This document shows positions 1-5,013 of a stretch of 5,013 nucleotides of DNA, in pieces. The stretch covers positions 1-5,013 of the forward strand of contig JACRBO010000705.1 of the NCBI GenBank assembly GCA_016219235.1, written 5' to 3'. The stretch's first letter is position 1; every line of letters begins with the position of its first letter. Source of the DNA: Chloroflexota bacterium (lineage in GTDB: Bacteria; Chloroflexota; Anaerolineae; Fen-1058). The translations under genes and the position numbers were made by a program. The notes below the pieces were generated by a model that was not told the origin of the DNA, made no database searches, and saw nothing but the letters and a program-made list of their open reading frames with translations.

Positions 1-1
1 G

Positions 2-529
2 CCGATCGATCCCGCGCCCCTCGACGCGGCCCCGTCGAGGGGCCCGGCCACTGCGCCAATCACCATCATCGAATACGCCGACTTCGGTTGTCCATCCTGT
101 TGGTTCTGGTATAAACAAGGCGTCCGCGATGAACTGCGCACCCGGTACGGCGATCAGATTCGATTTGTCTGGCGCGACTTCCCGGTGATCACATTGCTGT
201 CTCCCAAAGCGGCCGAAGCCGGACAATGCGCGCACGAGCAGGGCAAATTCTGGGAATTCCATGACACAATCTATGCTCACGATGGAGCGATTGAAGCAAC
301 TGATTTGAAGGCTTACGCGGCTGAGGTCGGGTTGGACATGCCGCAGTTTGAAGACTGTGTCACGTCCCGCCGTTATCAAGATCGAGTAAATGCCCAGCAG
401 CACGAGGGCTTTGAACGCGGCCTCAGAGGCACTCCGGGCTTCTTCGTGAACGGCCAGCCCATCATCGGTCCGCAGGGGGTGCAAGTCTTTGCGGCTATCA
501 TTGACCCGATCCTGGCAGCGAAGAAGTAG
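2..529 (+). CDS. DsbA-like thiol-disulfide oxidoreductase (thioredoxin fold), 5' end missing
   Basis: This is a partial gene. The frame is open from base 2 with no usable start codon before the conserved domain, so the start lies left of the window; 175 residues are visible. Numbering from base 2, a proline/alanine-rich linker (about 1-19) leads into a thioredoxin strand and the active site CPSC (residues 30-33, bases 89-100). The expected cis-proline is in GTPGFFVNG (Pro145, bases 434-436). Two further cysteines, C76 and C119, sit in contexts (CAHEQGKFWEFHD, FEDCVTS) common in DsbA/BdbD-like proteins. Such proteins act outside the cytoplasm, forming or rearranging disulfides in exported proteins. 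The linker implies an unseen N-terminal signal or membrane anchor. A terminator follows 28 nt after the stop, so this gene ends its transcription unit and is probably unrelated to the sugar genes. The family is confident; oxidase versus isomerase role is not determined. Confidence 0.9.
   Translation, partial: PIDPAPLDAAPSRGPATAPITIIEYADFGCPSCWFWYKQGVRDELRTRYGDQIRFVWRDFPVITLLSPKAAEAGQCAHEQGKFWEFHDTIYAHDGAIEATDLKAYAAEVGLDMPQFEDCVTSRRYQDRVNAQQHEGFERGLRGTPGFFVNGQPIIGPQGVQVFAAIIDPILAAKK
16..43. repeat. Perfect 11-bp GC-rich inverted repeat inside the DsbA-like linker
   Basis: The arm GCCCCTCGACG (16-26) is perfectly complementary to CGTCGAGGGGC (33-43) across a 6-nt loop (27-32). It falls in the codons of the linker before the thioredoxin domain. 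There is no T-tract after it, so it is not an intrinsic terminator. The mRNA should fold strongly here. Its function is unknown; it may be a chance product of Pro/Ala/Arg codons or a small inserted palindrome. Confidence 0.6.
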
Positions 530-557
530 CAGGTTCTGCGTTGCGAGATGTGATTCG

Positions 558-588
558 GCCAGCGGACAACCCGCTGGCTTTTGTTTTT
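558..588 (+). terminator. Intrinsic terminator of the DsbA-like gene
   Basis: GCCAGCGG (558-565) pairs perfectly with CCGCTGGC (571-578) around the loop ACAAC, and TTTTGTTTTT (579-588) follows directly. An 8-bp GC-rich stem plus a T-tract is the classic Rho-independent form. It lies 28 nt past the DsbA-like stop codon and separates that gene from the aldolase gene. Confidence 0.92.
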
Positions 589-611
589 GCTCCACCGAAT
601 GCGAGTATAAT
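581..611 (+). promoter_or_regulatory. Candidate sigma70-type promoter for the FSA-like gene
   Basis: A perfect -10 hexamer TATAAT lies at 606-611, just after the terminator. The -35 is poor: TTGTTT at 581-586 gives a 19-bp spacer, and TTTTTG at 584-589 gives 16 bp. Both overlap the terminator T-tract. Transcription would begin near 618, leaving a leader of about 100 nt before the GTG start. The match is mainly in the -10 box, so confidence is moderate. Confidence 0.5.
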
Positions 612-707
612 CAGCGCGCACAACCGATGAACAATTCAGCAGAGCGGGCTCCGTGCGCAGCCCCCGCGTTCCGGCGGTATGTGAATCGTCACTGCTTATC
701 AAAACAC

Positions 708-713
708 AGGAGA
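708..713 (+). promoter_or_regulatory. Ribosome binding site fixing the GTG start of the FSA-like gene
   Basis: AGGAGA ends 6 nt before GTG at 720. The frame stays open further left, including an ATG in frame near 627. That stretch has no Shine-Dalgarno sequence and encodes residues unlike the family, whereas the codons from 720 match the family N-terminus (TLFLDS). Confidence 0.85.
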
Positions 714-719
714 TGTGAC

Positions 720-1352
720 GTGACTCTATTCTTGGATTCAGCCTTTGCAACAGATGCCCGGCAGGCGATGGCGCTGGGTTTTGTGAGTGGCATCACGACG
801 AATCCCACGTTGATAGCTAAGGTCGATGGCAAGCCCTTCGACATCATCGCGGAATTGGCCGACATTTGTCCCGGCCCGGTGTTTTATCAACTGACCTCGC
901 CGACCGTGGCCGAGCGCGAAGCAGAAGGGCGGCGCGTGCTAACGCTGCGGCCCAACATCGCGCTGAAGATTGCGATGACGACGGAGAATCTGGCGTTGGC
1001 GGCGAAGTTCGCCAGAGAGGGCGTCAAAGTGGGCATGACGGCCAGCTACAGCGCGGCGCAGACCTATCTGAGTTGTCAGGCAAACGTGACGTATTCGATT
1101 GCATACGTCAATCGCAGCACGCGCTTGCAGGGTGATGGGCTGGCGTTGGTCTCAGAGATGCGAGATGTGATCGATGCGTGCGACACTTCGACGGAGATTC
1201 TGGTGGCGAGTCTGAAATCGCCGGCCGAGGTCGTGCAGGCCGTGATCGCGGGCGCGCACGCGGTCACAGTGCCCCTGGCCTTGATGTTAGAGATGGGCAA
1301 TCATCCGCTGTCGGATCAGGCCATCGAAGAATTTGCGCGGGCGGGGAAGTAG
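720..1352 (+). CDS. fsa: Fructose-6-phosphate aldolase-like enzyme (small transaldolase family)
   Basis: The product is 210 aa (E. coli FSA has 220) and should be a cytosolic TIM-barrel class I aldolase using a Schiff-base lysine. FSA cleaves fructose 6-phosphate to dihydroxyacetone and glyceraldehyde 3-phosphate; transaldolases of this family instead transfer the dihydroxyacetone unit. Landmarks are Asp6 (LFLDS), GITTNP (24-29), the catalytic Lys83 (ALKIAMT), Thr107 (GMTAS), IAYVNR (127-132) and VASLKSP. Alignment by eye to E. coli FsaA places K83 at K85, Q57 at Q59 and Y129 at Y131, with unchanged spacing between them. Gln and Tyr at these places are typical of FSA; transaldolases usually carry Glu and Phe. 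This supports aldolase activity, but homologues are often annotated simply as transaldolase. The start is GTG at 720, chosen from the AGGAGA 6 nt upstream. The gene has its own likely promoter and is convergent with the sugar kinase, so a shared pathway is inferred only from proximity. Confidence 0.87.
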   Translation: MTLFLDSAFATDARQAMALGFVSGITTNPTLIAKVDGKPFDIIAELADICPGPVFYQLTSPTVAEREAEGRRVLTLRPNIALKIAMTTENLALAAKFAREGVKVGMTASYSAAQTYLSCQANVTYSIAYVNRSTRLQGDGLALVSEMRDVIDACDTSTEILVASLKSPAEVVQAVIAGAHAVTVPLALMLEMGNHPLSDQAIEEFARAGK

Positions 1353-1359
1353 AAGCATC

Positions 1360-1428
1360 ATTGGACACAGATTACGCGGATGAACACAGATAAAGCATCT
1401 GTGTAATCTGTGTTCATCTGTGTCCGAT
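1360..1428. repeat. Intergenic inverted repeat built of ACACAGAT / ATCTGTGT units, between convergent genes
   Basis: Two 29-nt arms (1363-1391 and 1397-1425) flank a 5-nt spacer, AAAGC. The innermost 8 bp pair perfectly (ACACAGAT with ATCTGTGT). The outermost 10 bp also pair, extending to 13 bp (1360-1372 with 1416-1428) with one G-T wobble. The middle 11 nt of the arms do not pair well. The right arm contains three ATCTGTGT copies (1397, 1406, 1416); the left arm has ACACAGAT at 1365 and 1384 around a diverged unit GCGGAT. It fills nearly all of the 79-nt gap between the two stop codons. I recall similar ACACAGATTACGCGGATGAACACAGAT-like units recurring between genes in several environmental phyla. 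It could end transcription from both sides, although there is no proper T-tract on either strand. Confidence 0.8.
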
Positions 1429-1431
1429 TGT

Positions 1432-2904
1432 TTAGCGCAGTCGGGAATAGATCGGTTCTAACGCCCGATAGGTGTCGGCAAACAGCGGCAGGAGTTCCGC
1501 GTAACGCGCCACATTAGCCGTGTCCGGCTCGACGGCGAGTTGGACGCGGGCTTGCTCTCTGGCGATGGACCAGTCTTTGTATAAGCCAACGCCCATGCCG
1601 CCCGCCACCGCCGCGCCCCACGATGTGGCCTCGGTGATCAGATCCAGAATTTGCACCGGCCGCGCAAAGACATCGGCCAACATCTGCCGCCACACCGCGC
1701 TCTGCGCGCCGCCGCCGATGAGCCTGATCGTTGGAATGGGCGTGCCTTGCGATTCGAGCGCGTCCAGAATCAGGCGCAGATTGAGACTCACGCCCTCTAG
1801 CATCGCGCGCGTCATTTCCGCCCGCGAGTGATTCATCGTCAGGCCCACGAATGCGCCGCGCGCTTGCGGATTCCACCACGGGCTGCGTTCCCCGATCAAG
1901 TAGGGCAGGCAGATCAGGCCGTTCGCGCCGGGCGCAACCGCGTCAATTGCGGCGTCACCTACGTCACCGATTTGCTGCAGCAGCCAATCGCGTGCGCCGC
2001 CGGCCGCCTGCATCGTGCCCATCGGCGCGTACAACTGTGGATGCAGATGATGGAAAGTGAAGACACGCTGCTGCGGATCAAGGATCGGCTTTTCGCTGGC
2101 GAAGCTGATCCACGCCGACGAACCAATATAGGCATACGCGTCGCCCGATTGGACCACGCCCGCCCCGACGCCCGCGCATGCGCCATCGCCGCCGCCGATG
2201 ACGACGGGCGTGCCTGTTTTCAGGCCGGTTTCTTCACTCGCGGCGCGCGTCACCTCACCGATGATGTCGGTTGAAGCGTGAACGTCTGGAAGTTTATCGG
2301 CGTCCAGGCCGATCGCTTCGATCAAATCCGTGCTCCACGCGCGCGAAGCCAGATCGAACAGGTTGCTGCCGGACGCATCGGAATAATCTGTCACGGCACG
2401 GCCCGTCAACTTGAACGCGATGAAGTCTTTGGCGCACAGGAACCGGTGGGTCGCCGCGTACCCATCGGGTTGGTGGTTCTTGACCCACAGGATTTTAGCC
2501 GCGAGGTAGGCTGGACTTATTCGATGTCCCGTGCGATGATAAACGCGGTCGGCGCCACATCGATCAGCAATGAAGTTGGCTTCAGCCACGGCGCGCTGAT
2601 CGGCCCAGATGATGGCCGGGCGGAGCGGGCTGCCGCGCGCATCGATCGGCACGATGCCCATCATTTGCCCGCTAAAGGTGACGGCGGCGATGTCACCCGG
2701 TTCAATGCCGGACTGCGCAAGCAGAGCGCGTGACGCAGAACAAACGGCCCGCCACCACTCGATCGGGTCTTGTTCGGCCCAACCGGCCTGCGGATACGAT
2801 ACGGAGTAGGGGGCCAGATGACCGGCAATCAGGCGGCCAGATTCGTCAAACAGGGTGGCCTTGTTCCCGGTTGTACCCAGATCGTGTGCAAGAACGTAGC
2901 GCAT
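1432..2904 (-). CDS. FGGY-family carbohydrate kinase, xylulokinase-like (XylB-like)
   Basis: The 490-aa product has the usual length for a cytosolic FGGY sugar kinase, which transfers phosphate from ATP to a sugar. The N-terminal phosphate-binding motif is DLGTTG (8-13), the catalytic base is probably Asp240 in GGGDG (237-241), the adenosine-side GGGAQS is at 397-402, and residues 350-370 fit the second FGGY signature (GAFVGL...E). Overall order and length resemble xylulokinase. However, the substrate-site motif GQMHG of E. coli and B. subtilis XylB is SGQMMG here (78-83), and the Asn/Ala after the catalytic Asp is Gly241. The exact sugar is therefore uncertain: D-xylulose or another ketose or polyol. 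The frame is open up to 3054, but ATG 2904 is chosen because the family begins with this strand; the longer form would translate the operator region. The upstream Shine-Dalgarno is weak (AGAGA). It is divergent from a sugar ABC transporter, which suggests coordinated control by the operators between them. Confidence 0.9.
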   Translation of the reverse strand: MRYVLAHDLGTTGNKATLFDESGRLIAGHLAPYSVSYPQAGWAEQDPIEWWRAVCSASRALLAQSGIEPGDIAAVTFSGQMMGIVPIDARGSPLRPAIIWADQRAVAEANFIADRCGADRVYHRTGHRISPAYLAAKILWVKNHQPDGYAATHRFLCAKDFIAFKLTGRAVTDYSDASGSNLFDLASRAWSTDLIEAIGLDADKLPDVHASTDIIGEVTRAASEETGLKTGTPVVIGGGDGACAGVGAGVVQSGDAYAYIGSSAWISFASEKPILDPQQRVFTFHHLHPQLYAPMGTMQAAGGARDWLLQQIGDVGDAAIDAVAPGANGLICLPYLIGERSPWWNPQARGAFVGLTMNHSRAEMTRAMLEGVSLNLRLILDALESQGTPIPTIRLIGGGAQSAVWRQMLADVFARPVQILDLITEATSWGAAVAGGMGVGLYKDWSIAREQARVQLAVEPDTANVARYAELLPLFADTYRALEPIYSRLR

Positions 2905-2941
2905 GAGGTCTCTGCCTGGTGATTTTGGGGAGTCGGCGGCA

Positions 2942-2950
2942 AGTATAGCA
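2942..2950 (-). promoter_or_regulatory. Extended -10 promoter for the kinase gene
   Basis: On the minus strand this reads TGCTATACT: a good -10 box (TATACT) preceded by TGn, the extended -10 element. No good -35 lies 16-18 bp upstream (AATACC at 17 bp); TTGTCA occurs but 22 bp away. Transcription would start near 2936, about 32 nt before the ATG. The LacI-type palindromes would lie about 60-90 bp upstream of this start. Confidence 0.55.
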
Positions 2951-2968
2951 TGGTTCTCAAATTGGGTA

Positions 2969-2997
2969 TTGACAAGTGAATTTTTCCATGATAGTAT
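2969..2997 (+). promoter_or_regulatory. Sigma70-type promoter of the ABC transporter operon
   Basis: A perfect -35 TTGACA (2969-2974), a 17-bp spacer and -10 TAGTAT (2992-2997, 4 of 6 consensus bases) point rightward. The predicted start is near 3004, exactly at the centre of the first palindrome, so a bound repressor would block RNA polymerase. The operon's first ATG is about 290 nt downstream. Confidence 0.8.
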
Positions 2998-3011
2998 GTT
3001 ATCGATAACAT
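2996..3011. promoter_or_regulatory. Operator 1: perfect 16-bp palindrome, LacI-family type
   Basis: ATGTTATCGATAACAT is fully self-complementary and has the central CpG typical of LacI/GalR-family operators; it resembles the GntR-type site ATGTTACCGGTAACAT. It overlaps the last two bases of the rightward -10 box and the likely transcription start, a position expected for repression. The regulator is not encoded in the window. Confidence 0.8.
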
Positions 3012-3025
3012 GGTATGGATACCAT
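3010..3025. promoter_or_regulatory. Operator 2: near-perfect palindrome abutting operator 1
   Basis: ATGGTATGGATACCAT has 7-bp perfect arms (ATGGTAT / ATACCAT) around a GG centre. It shares two bases (3010-3011) with operator 1, and the centres are 14 bp apart. The arms match operator 1 at 6 of 7 positions (ATGTTAT versus ATGGTAT), so the same regulator may bind more weakly. A different factor preferring TGGT...ACCA is also possible. Confidence 0.6.
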
Positions 3026-3296
3026 ATCTCGCCGCTCACCCGTATTCCCCACACTGATCGATAAGACTTGAGCGGCGGCTACCCCAAACAGGGGCTTATT
3101 CCTCACTCAAAACTGGGCTTCAAATTTAGGTTTTCGCTGGACCGGTTTGTGGCTTTCGGTTTCACTCGCAAGACTCATCGTTACAACTGCATCAACACAT
3201 CTTATCACGCATCGGGCGCTGGCAGTCATTGCCATGCTGTCTGATGACGCCAACTTGAACTCGCAGCCGGTCAACCGGCCACCCCAAGGACGATCT
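3026..3296 (+). other. Long untranslated leader of the ABC operon
   Basis: About 290 nt lie between the predicted transcription start (near 3004) and the ATG at 3297. I see no conserved gene. A reading frame in phase with the ATPase runs from 3147 but encodes a 50-residue extension unlike the family and lacks a ribosome site. Two possible structures are visible. GGGG (3091-3094) can pair with CCCC (3082-3085), and the adjoining CTTAT (3095-3099) with ATAAG (3061-3065), across a 16-nt bulge. GCCGG/CCGGC (3266-3270, 3275-3279) forms a 5-bp stem with a TCAA loop just before the ribosome site. No known riboswitch class is recognised. Confidence 0.5.
3286..3290 (+). promoter_or_regulatory. Ribosome binding site deciding the ATPase start
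   Basis: AAGGA ends 6 nt before ATG 3297. The earlier in-frame ATGs at 3147 and 3234 have no comparable site, so 3297 is taken as the start. Confidence 0.85.
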
Positions 3297-4814
3297 ATGG
3301 GCGACATTCTCGTTCAAATGGAAGGGATTGAGAAAGCTTTCCCCGGCGTTCATGCGCTCAGTCAAGCCAGGTTCGAACTGCGCTCCGGCGAGGTTCATGC
3401 GCTGGTCGGCGAGAACGGCGCAGGCAAATCCACGCTCATGAAAGTGCTGGCGGGCGTCTATGCCAAAGACGCCGGCCACATCCTCTACAAAGGCAAAGAA
3501 GTCGAAATCCACAATCCCCGCGCCGCCCAGCATTTGGGCATCAGCATGATCCATCAGGAACTTAACCTGATGCCGCACCTCACGGTGGCGCAGAACATGT
3601 TCATCGGGCGCGAGCCGCGTCAGAGCGCCAAGTTCATGCTCGACGAAAAAGCCATCAACGCTCAGGCCGAGCAAGTATTTGCCCTGATGCACCTGAATCT
3701 TGACCCGCGCATCAAAGTGGCCGATTTGACGGTAGCCAAGCAGCAGATGGTCGAGATCGCCAAAGCTTTGTCGTCCAATGCCGAAGTATTAATCATGGAC
3801 GAGCCGACGGCAGCCCTGACCGACACGGAAATCGACGAGCTGTTCCGCATCATCCGCGATCTGCGCGCCAAGGGCGTGGGCGTCGTCCACATCTCGCACC
3901 GGCTGGAAGAGCTGAAGCAGATCTCCGATCGGATTACGGTGATGCGCGACGGGCGCTACATCGACACCGTCCAGACGAAGGACGCCCCCATTGATCAAAT
4001 CATCAGCATGATGGTGGGGCGCACGATTTTTGAGTCTACGCCCGAAGTTCCCGAGCGGCCCAGCGAAGAAGTCGTGCTGGAAGTGCAGCATCTCAATCGG
4101 GGCAATGTCATCCGGGATGTCAGTTTTAATCTAAAGAAGCGCGAGATTCTGGGCTTCAGCGGGCTGGTTGGAGCGGGGCGGACTGAGGTGGCGCGCGCGG
4201 TGTTCGGCGCAGATCCGATCGATTCCGGCGAGATTTACGTGCAGGGCACTAAGGTACACATCGGCAGCCCTAATGACGCCGTGCAGCATGGCATCGGCTA
4301 TCTGTCCGAGGATCGCAAGCGCTACGGTCTGGCGCTGGGGCTGGATGTGGAAGAAAACGTGGTGCTGGCTGCGTTCAAGAAATTCGTGGGTGCGATCGGC
4401 CGCGTCAATCGATCGAAGACCCGGATAACGGCCCAACAGCACGTCCAGTCGCTGGCGATCAAAACGCCCAGTCTGCAGCAAAAGGTTAAGAACCTGTCGG
4501 GCGGCAATCAGCAGAAGGTCATCATCGGCAAGTGGCTGACCGCCGACACGAATATCCTGATCTTTGACGAACCGACGCGCGGCATCGACGTGGGCGCCAA
4601 GAGCGAGATTTACCGGCTGCTGAATGAACTGGCGCAGCAGGGCAAATCGATCATCATGATCTCGTCGGAACTGCCTGAAATTCTGCGCATGAGTCATCGG
4701 GTGGTCGTGATGTGCGAAGGCCGGATTACGGGCGAACTCAACATTGCCGACGCCACGCAAGAAAAAATCATGCAGTTTGCCACCCAGCGCGGTGAAGCCC
4801 TGCTGGCCAACTAG
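3297..4814 (+). CDS. Sugar ABC transporter ATP-binding protein, CUT2 type (RbsA/XylG/MglA-like)
   Basis: The 505-aa product has two fused nucleotide-binding domains, the normal size and form of RbsA, XylG and MglA. It sits on the inner face of the membrane and powers monosaccharide import. Domain 1 has Walker [10 protein letters not shown] (38-46), Q-loop Gln87, a degenerate signature LTVAKQQ (144-150), Walker B LIMDEPT (165-171) and H-loop His201 (HISHRLEE). Domain 2 has a degenerate Walker [10 protein letters not shown] (289-297), the motif LSEDRKRYG (336-344), a canonical signature LSGGNQ (400-405) and Walker [12 protein letters not shown] (421-431). Ser-Glu replaces the switch histidine (ISSELPE). 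This asymmetry is usual for CUT2 ATPases, so nothing suggests inactivation. The permease gene starts 38 nt later, indicating one operon. The sugar cannot be read from the ATPase: ribose, xylose, galactose and others all use this type. Expression is probably repressed at the two upstream operators. Confidence 0.95.
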   Translation: MGDILVQMEGIEKAFPGVHALSQARFELRSGEVHALVGENGAGKSTLMKVLAGVYAKDAGHILYKGKEVEIHNPRAAQHLGISMIHQELNLMPHLTVAQNMFIGREPRQSAKFMLDEKAINAQAEQVFALMHLNLDPRIKVADLTVAKQQMVEIAKALSSNAEVLIMDEPTAALTDTEIDELFRIIRDLRAKGVGVVHISHRLEELKQISDRITVMRDGRYIDTVQTKDAPIDQIISMMVGRTIFESTPEVPERPSEEVVLEVQHLNRGNVIRDVSFNLKKREILGFSGLVGAGRTEVARAVFGADPIDSGEIYVQGTKVHIGSPNDAVQHGIGYLSEDRKRYGLALGLDVEENVVLAAFKKFVGAIGRVNRSKTRITAQQHVQSLAIKTPSLQQKVKNLSGGNQQKVIIGKWLTADTNILIFDEPTRGIDVGAKSEIYRLLNELAQQGKSIIMISSELPEILRMSHRVVVMCEGRITGELNIADATQEKIMQFATQRGEALLAN

Positions 4815-4837
4815 ATCGTATAGACCTCACCATCATT

Positions 4838-4843
4838 AGGGGA
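4838..4843 (+). promoter_or_regulatory. Ribosome binding site of the permease gene
   Basis: AGGGGA lies 9 nt before ATG 4853. Another ATG at 4843 meets a stop after six codons, so 4853 is the start. Confidence 0.7.
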
Positions 4844-4852
4844 TGCCTGAAC

Positions 4853-5013
4853 ATGGAAGCTAAAATTGCTCAAAGACCTACCCTGCTTCGATCCGATACG
4901 CTGCAACGGTTTCTGGCATTTGGCGGGTTGATCGCCCTGGTTGTCGTGTTTAGCCTGGCTTCGCCGTTCTTCATGACGCCCGATAACATCGGCGGCATCT
5001 TGTTGGCAACCGC
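4853..5013 (+). CDS. Sugar ABC transporter permease, CUT2 type (RbsC/XylH-like), 3' end missing
   Basis: Only the first 53 codons are in the window. After a polar start of about 18 residues comes a hydrophobic segment (about 20-37, LIALVVVFSLASPFF), then MTPDNIGGILLATA. The pattern SPFF-hT-NI near the end of the first membrane helix is characteristic of RbsC/XylH/YtfT-type permeases, which form the membrane channel of monosaccharide ABC importers and pair with the two-domain ATPase encoded just upstream. The 38-nt gap and same strand indicate co-transcription. The substrate-binding protein needed by such importers is not in the window and probably lies further right. The family call is good; the sugar is unknown. 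Confidence 0.88.
   Translation, partial: MEAKIAQRPTLLRSDTLQRFLAFGGLIALVVVFSLASPFFMTPDNIGGILLAT

Noticed and set aside
489..719. Long N-terminal extension of the FSA-like gene, including an in-frame ATG near 627
   Set aside because: It overlaps the DsbA-like gene end, the terminator and a TATAAT box, has no ribosome site and does not resemble the family; GTG 720 has a good Shine-Dalgarno.
1360..1428. CRISPR array or canonical terminator reading of the ATCTGTGT repeats
   Set aside because: The units are only 8 bp with 1-2 nt gaps and form an inverted structure, so there are no spacers; neither strand has a T-tract after the stem.
1520..2733. Three chained plus-strand reading frames (1520-1831, 1828-2274, 2278-2733) opposite the kinase
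   Set aside because: They lie wholly antisense to a well-conserved kinase, show no recognisable domains and are typical shadow frames of GC-rich coding DNA.
2905..3054. 50-residue N-terminal extension of the kinase
   Set aside because: It would run through the promoters and operators, and FGGY kinases begin at the strand encoded from 2904.
3147..3296. 50-residue N-terminal extension of the ABC ATPase
   Set aside because: There is no ribosome site at 3147 or 3234, and RbsA-type proteins begin close to the residues encoded from 3297, which has AAGGA at the right distance.
3441..3800. Degenerate signature and Walker motifs in the ABC ATPase as signs of decay
   Set aside because: CUT2 ATPases such as RbsA normally have one domain with a degenerate signature and the other with a degenerate Walker A; the frame is intact.
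3192..4760. Minus-strand reading frames opposite the ABC ATPase (such as 3192-3692 and 4131-4760)
   Set aside because: They are antisense to a full-length gene with all expected motifs; none has a recognisable domain or a convincing start.

Overview
The window is bacterial chromosomal DNA of moderately high GC content (mid-to-high 50s by eye). It has Shine-Dalgarno sites, sigma70-type promoters and an intrinsic terminator. I see no phage, transposase, CRISPR, tRNA or rRNA sequence. The gene set and one intergenic repeat type suggest a Chloroflexota-like environmental bacterium. That is a low-confidence inference; no phylogenetic marker is present.

Layout, left to right. (1) Bases 2-529 (+) are the C-terminal part of a DsbA-like thiol-disulfide oxidoreductase with a CPSC active site. 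It ends at a strong intrinsic terminator (558-588). (2) Bases 720-1352 (+) encode a small transaldolase-family enzyme with a GTG start. Its active-site residues match fructose-6-phosphate aldolase (FSA) rather than true transaldolase. (3) Bases 1360-1428 hold an inverted, internally repetitive element between two convergent genes. (4) Bases 1432-2904 (-) encode a xylulokinase-like FGGY sugar kinase. (5) Bases 2905-3296 are a divergent control region. It has an extended -10 promoter for the kinase, a TTGACA / 17 bp / TAGTAT promoter for the rightward operon, and two abutting LacI-type palindromes over the start of the rightward promoter, followed by a leader of about 290 nt. (6) Bases 3297-4814 (+) encode a two-domain sugar ABC ATPase of the RbsA/XylG/MglA (CUT2) type. 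(7) Bases 4853-5013 (+) are the start of its membrane permease, cut by the window edge.

Taken together, regions 4-7 look like a sugar-uptake and phosphorylation locus. The ABC transporter would import a monosaccharide, the kinase would phosphorylate it or its ketose isomer, and a LacI-family repressor encoded elsewhere would sense it. The FSA-like aldolase next door could act on phosphorylated sugars downstream, but it has its own promoter and is convergent with the kinase, so this link is inferred from proximity. The sugar is not fixed by the sequence. The kinase lacks two residues that contact xylulose in E. coli XylB, so xylose should not be assumed. No wholly new system is evident. The points most worth checking are the double operator, the convergent-gene repeat, the FSA assignment and the kinase's substrate.
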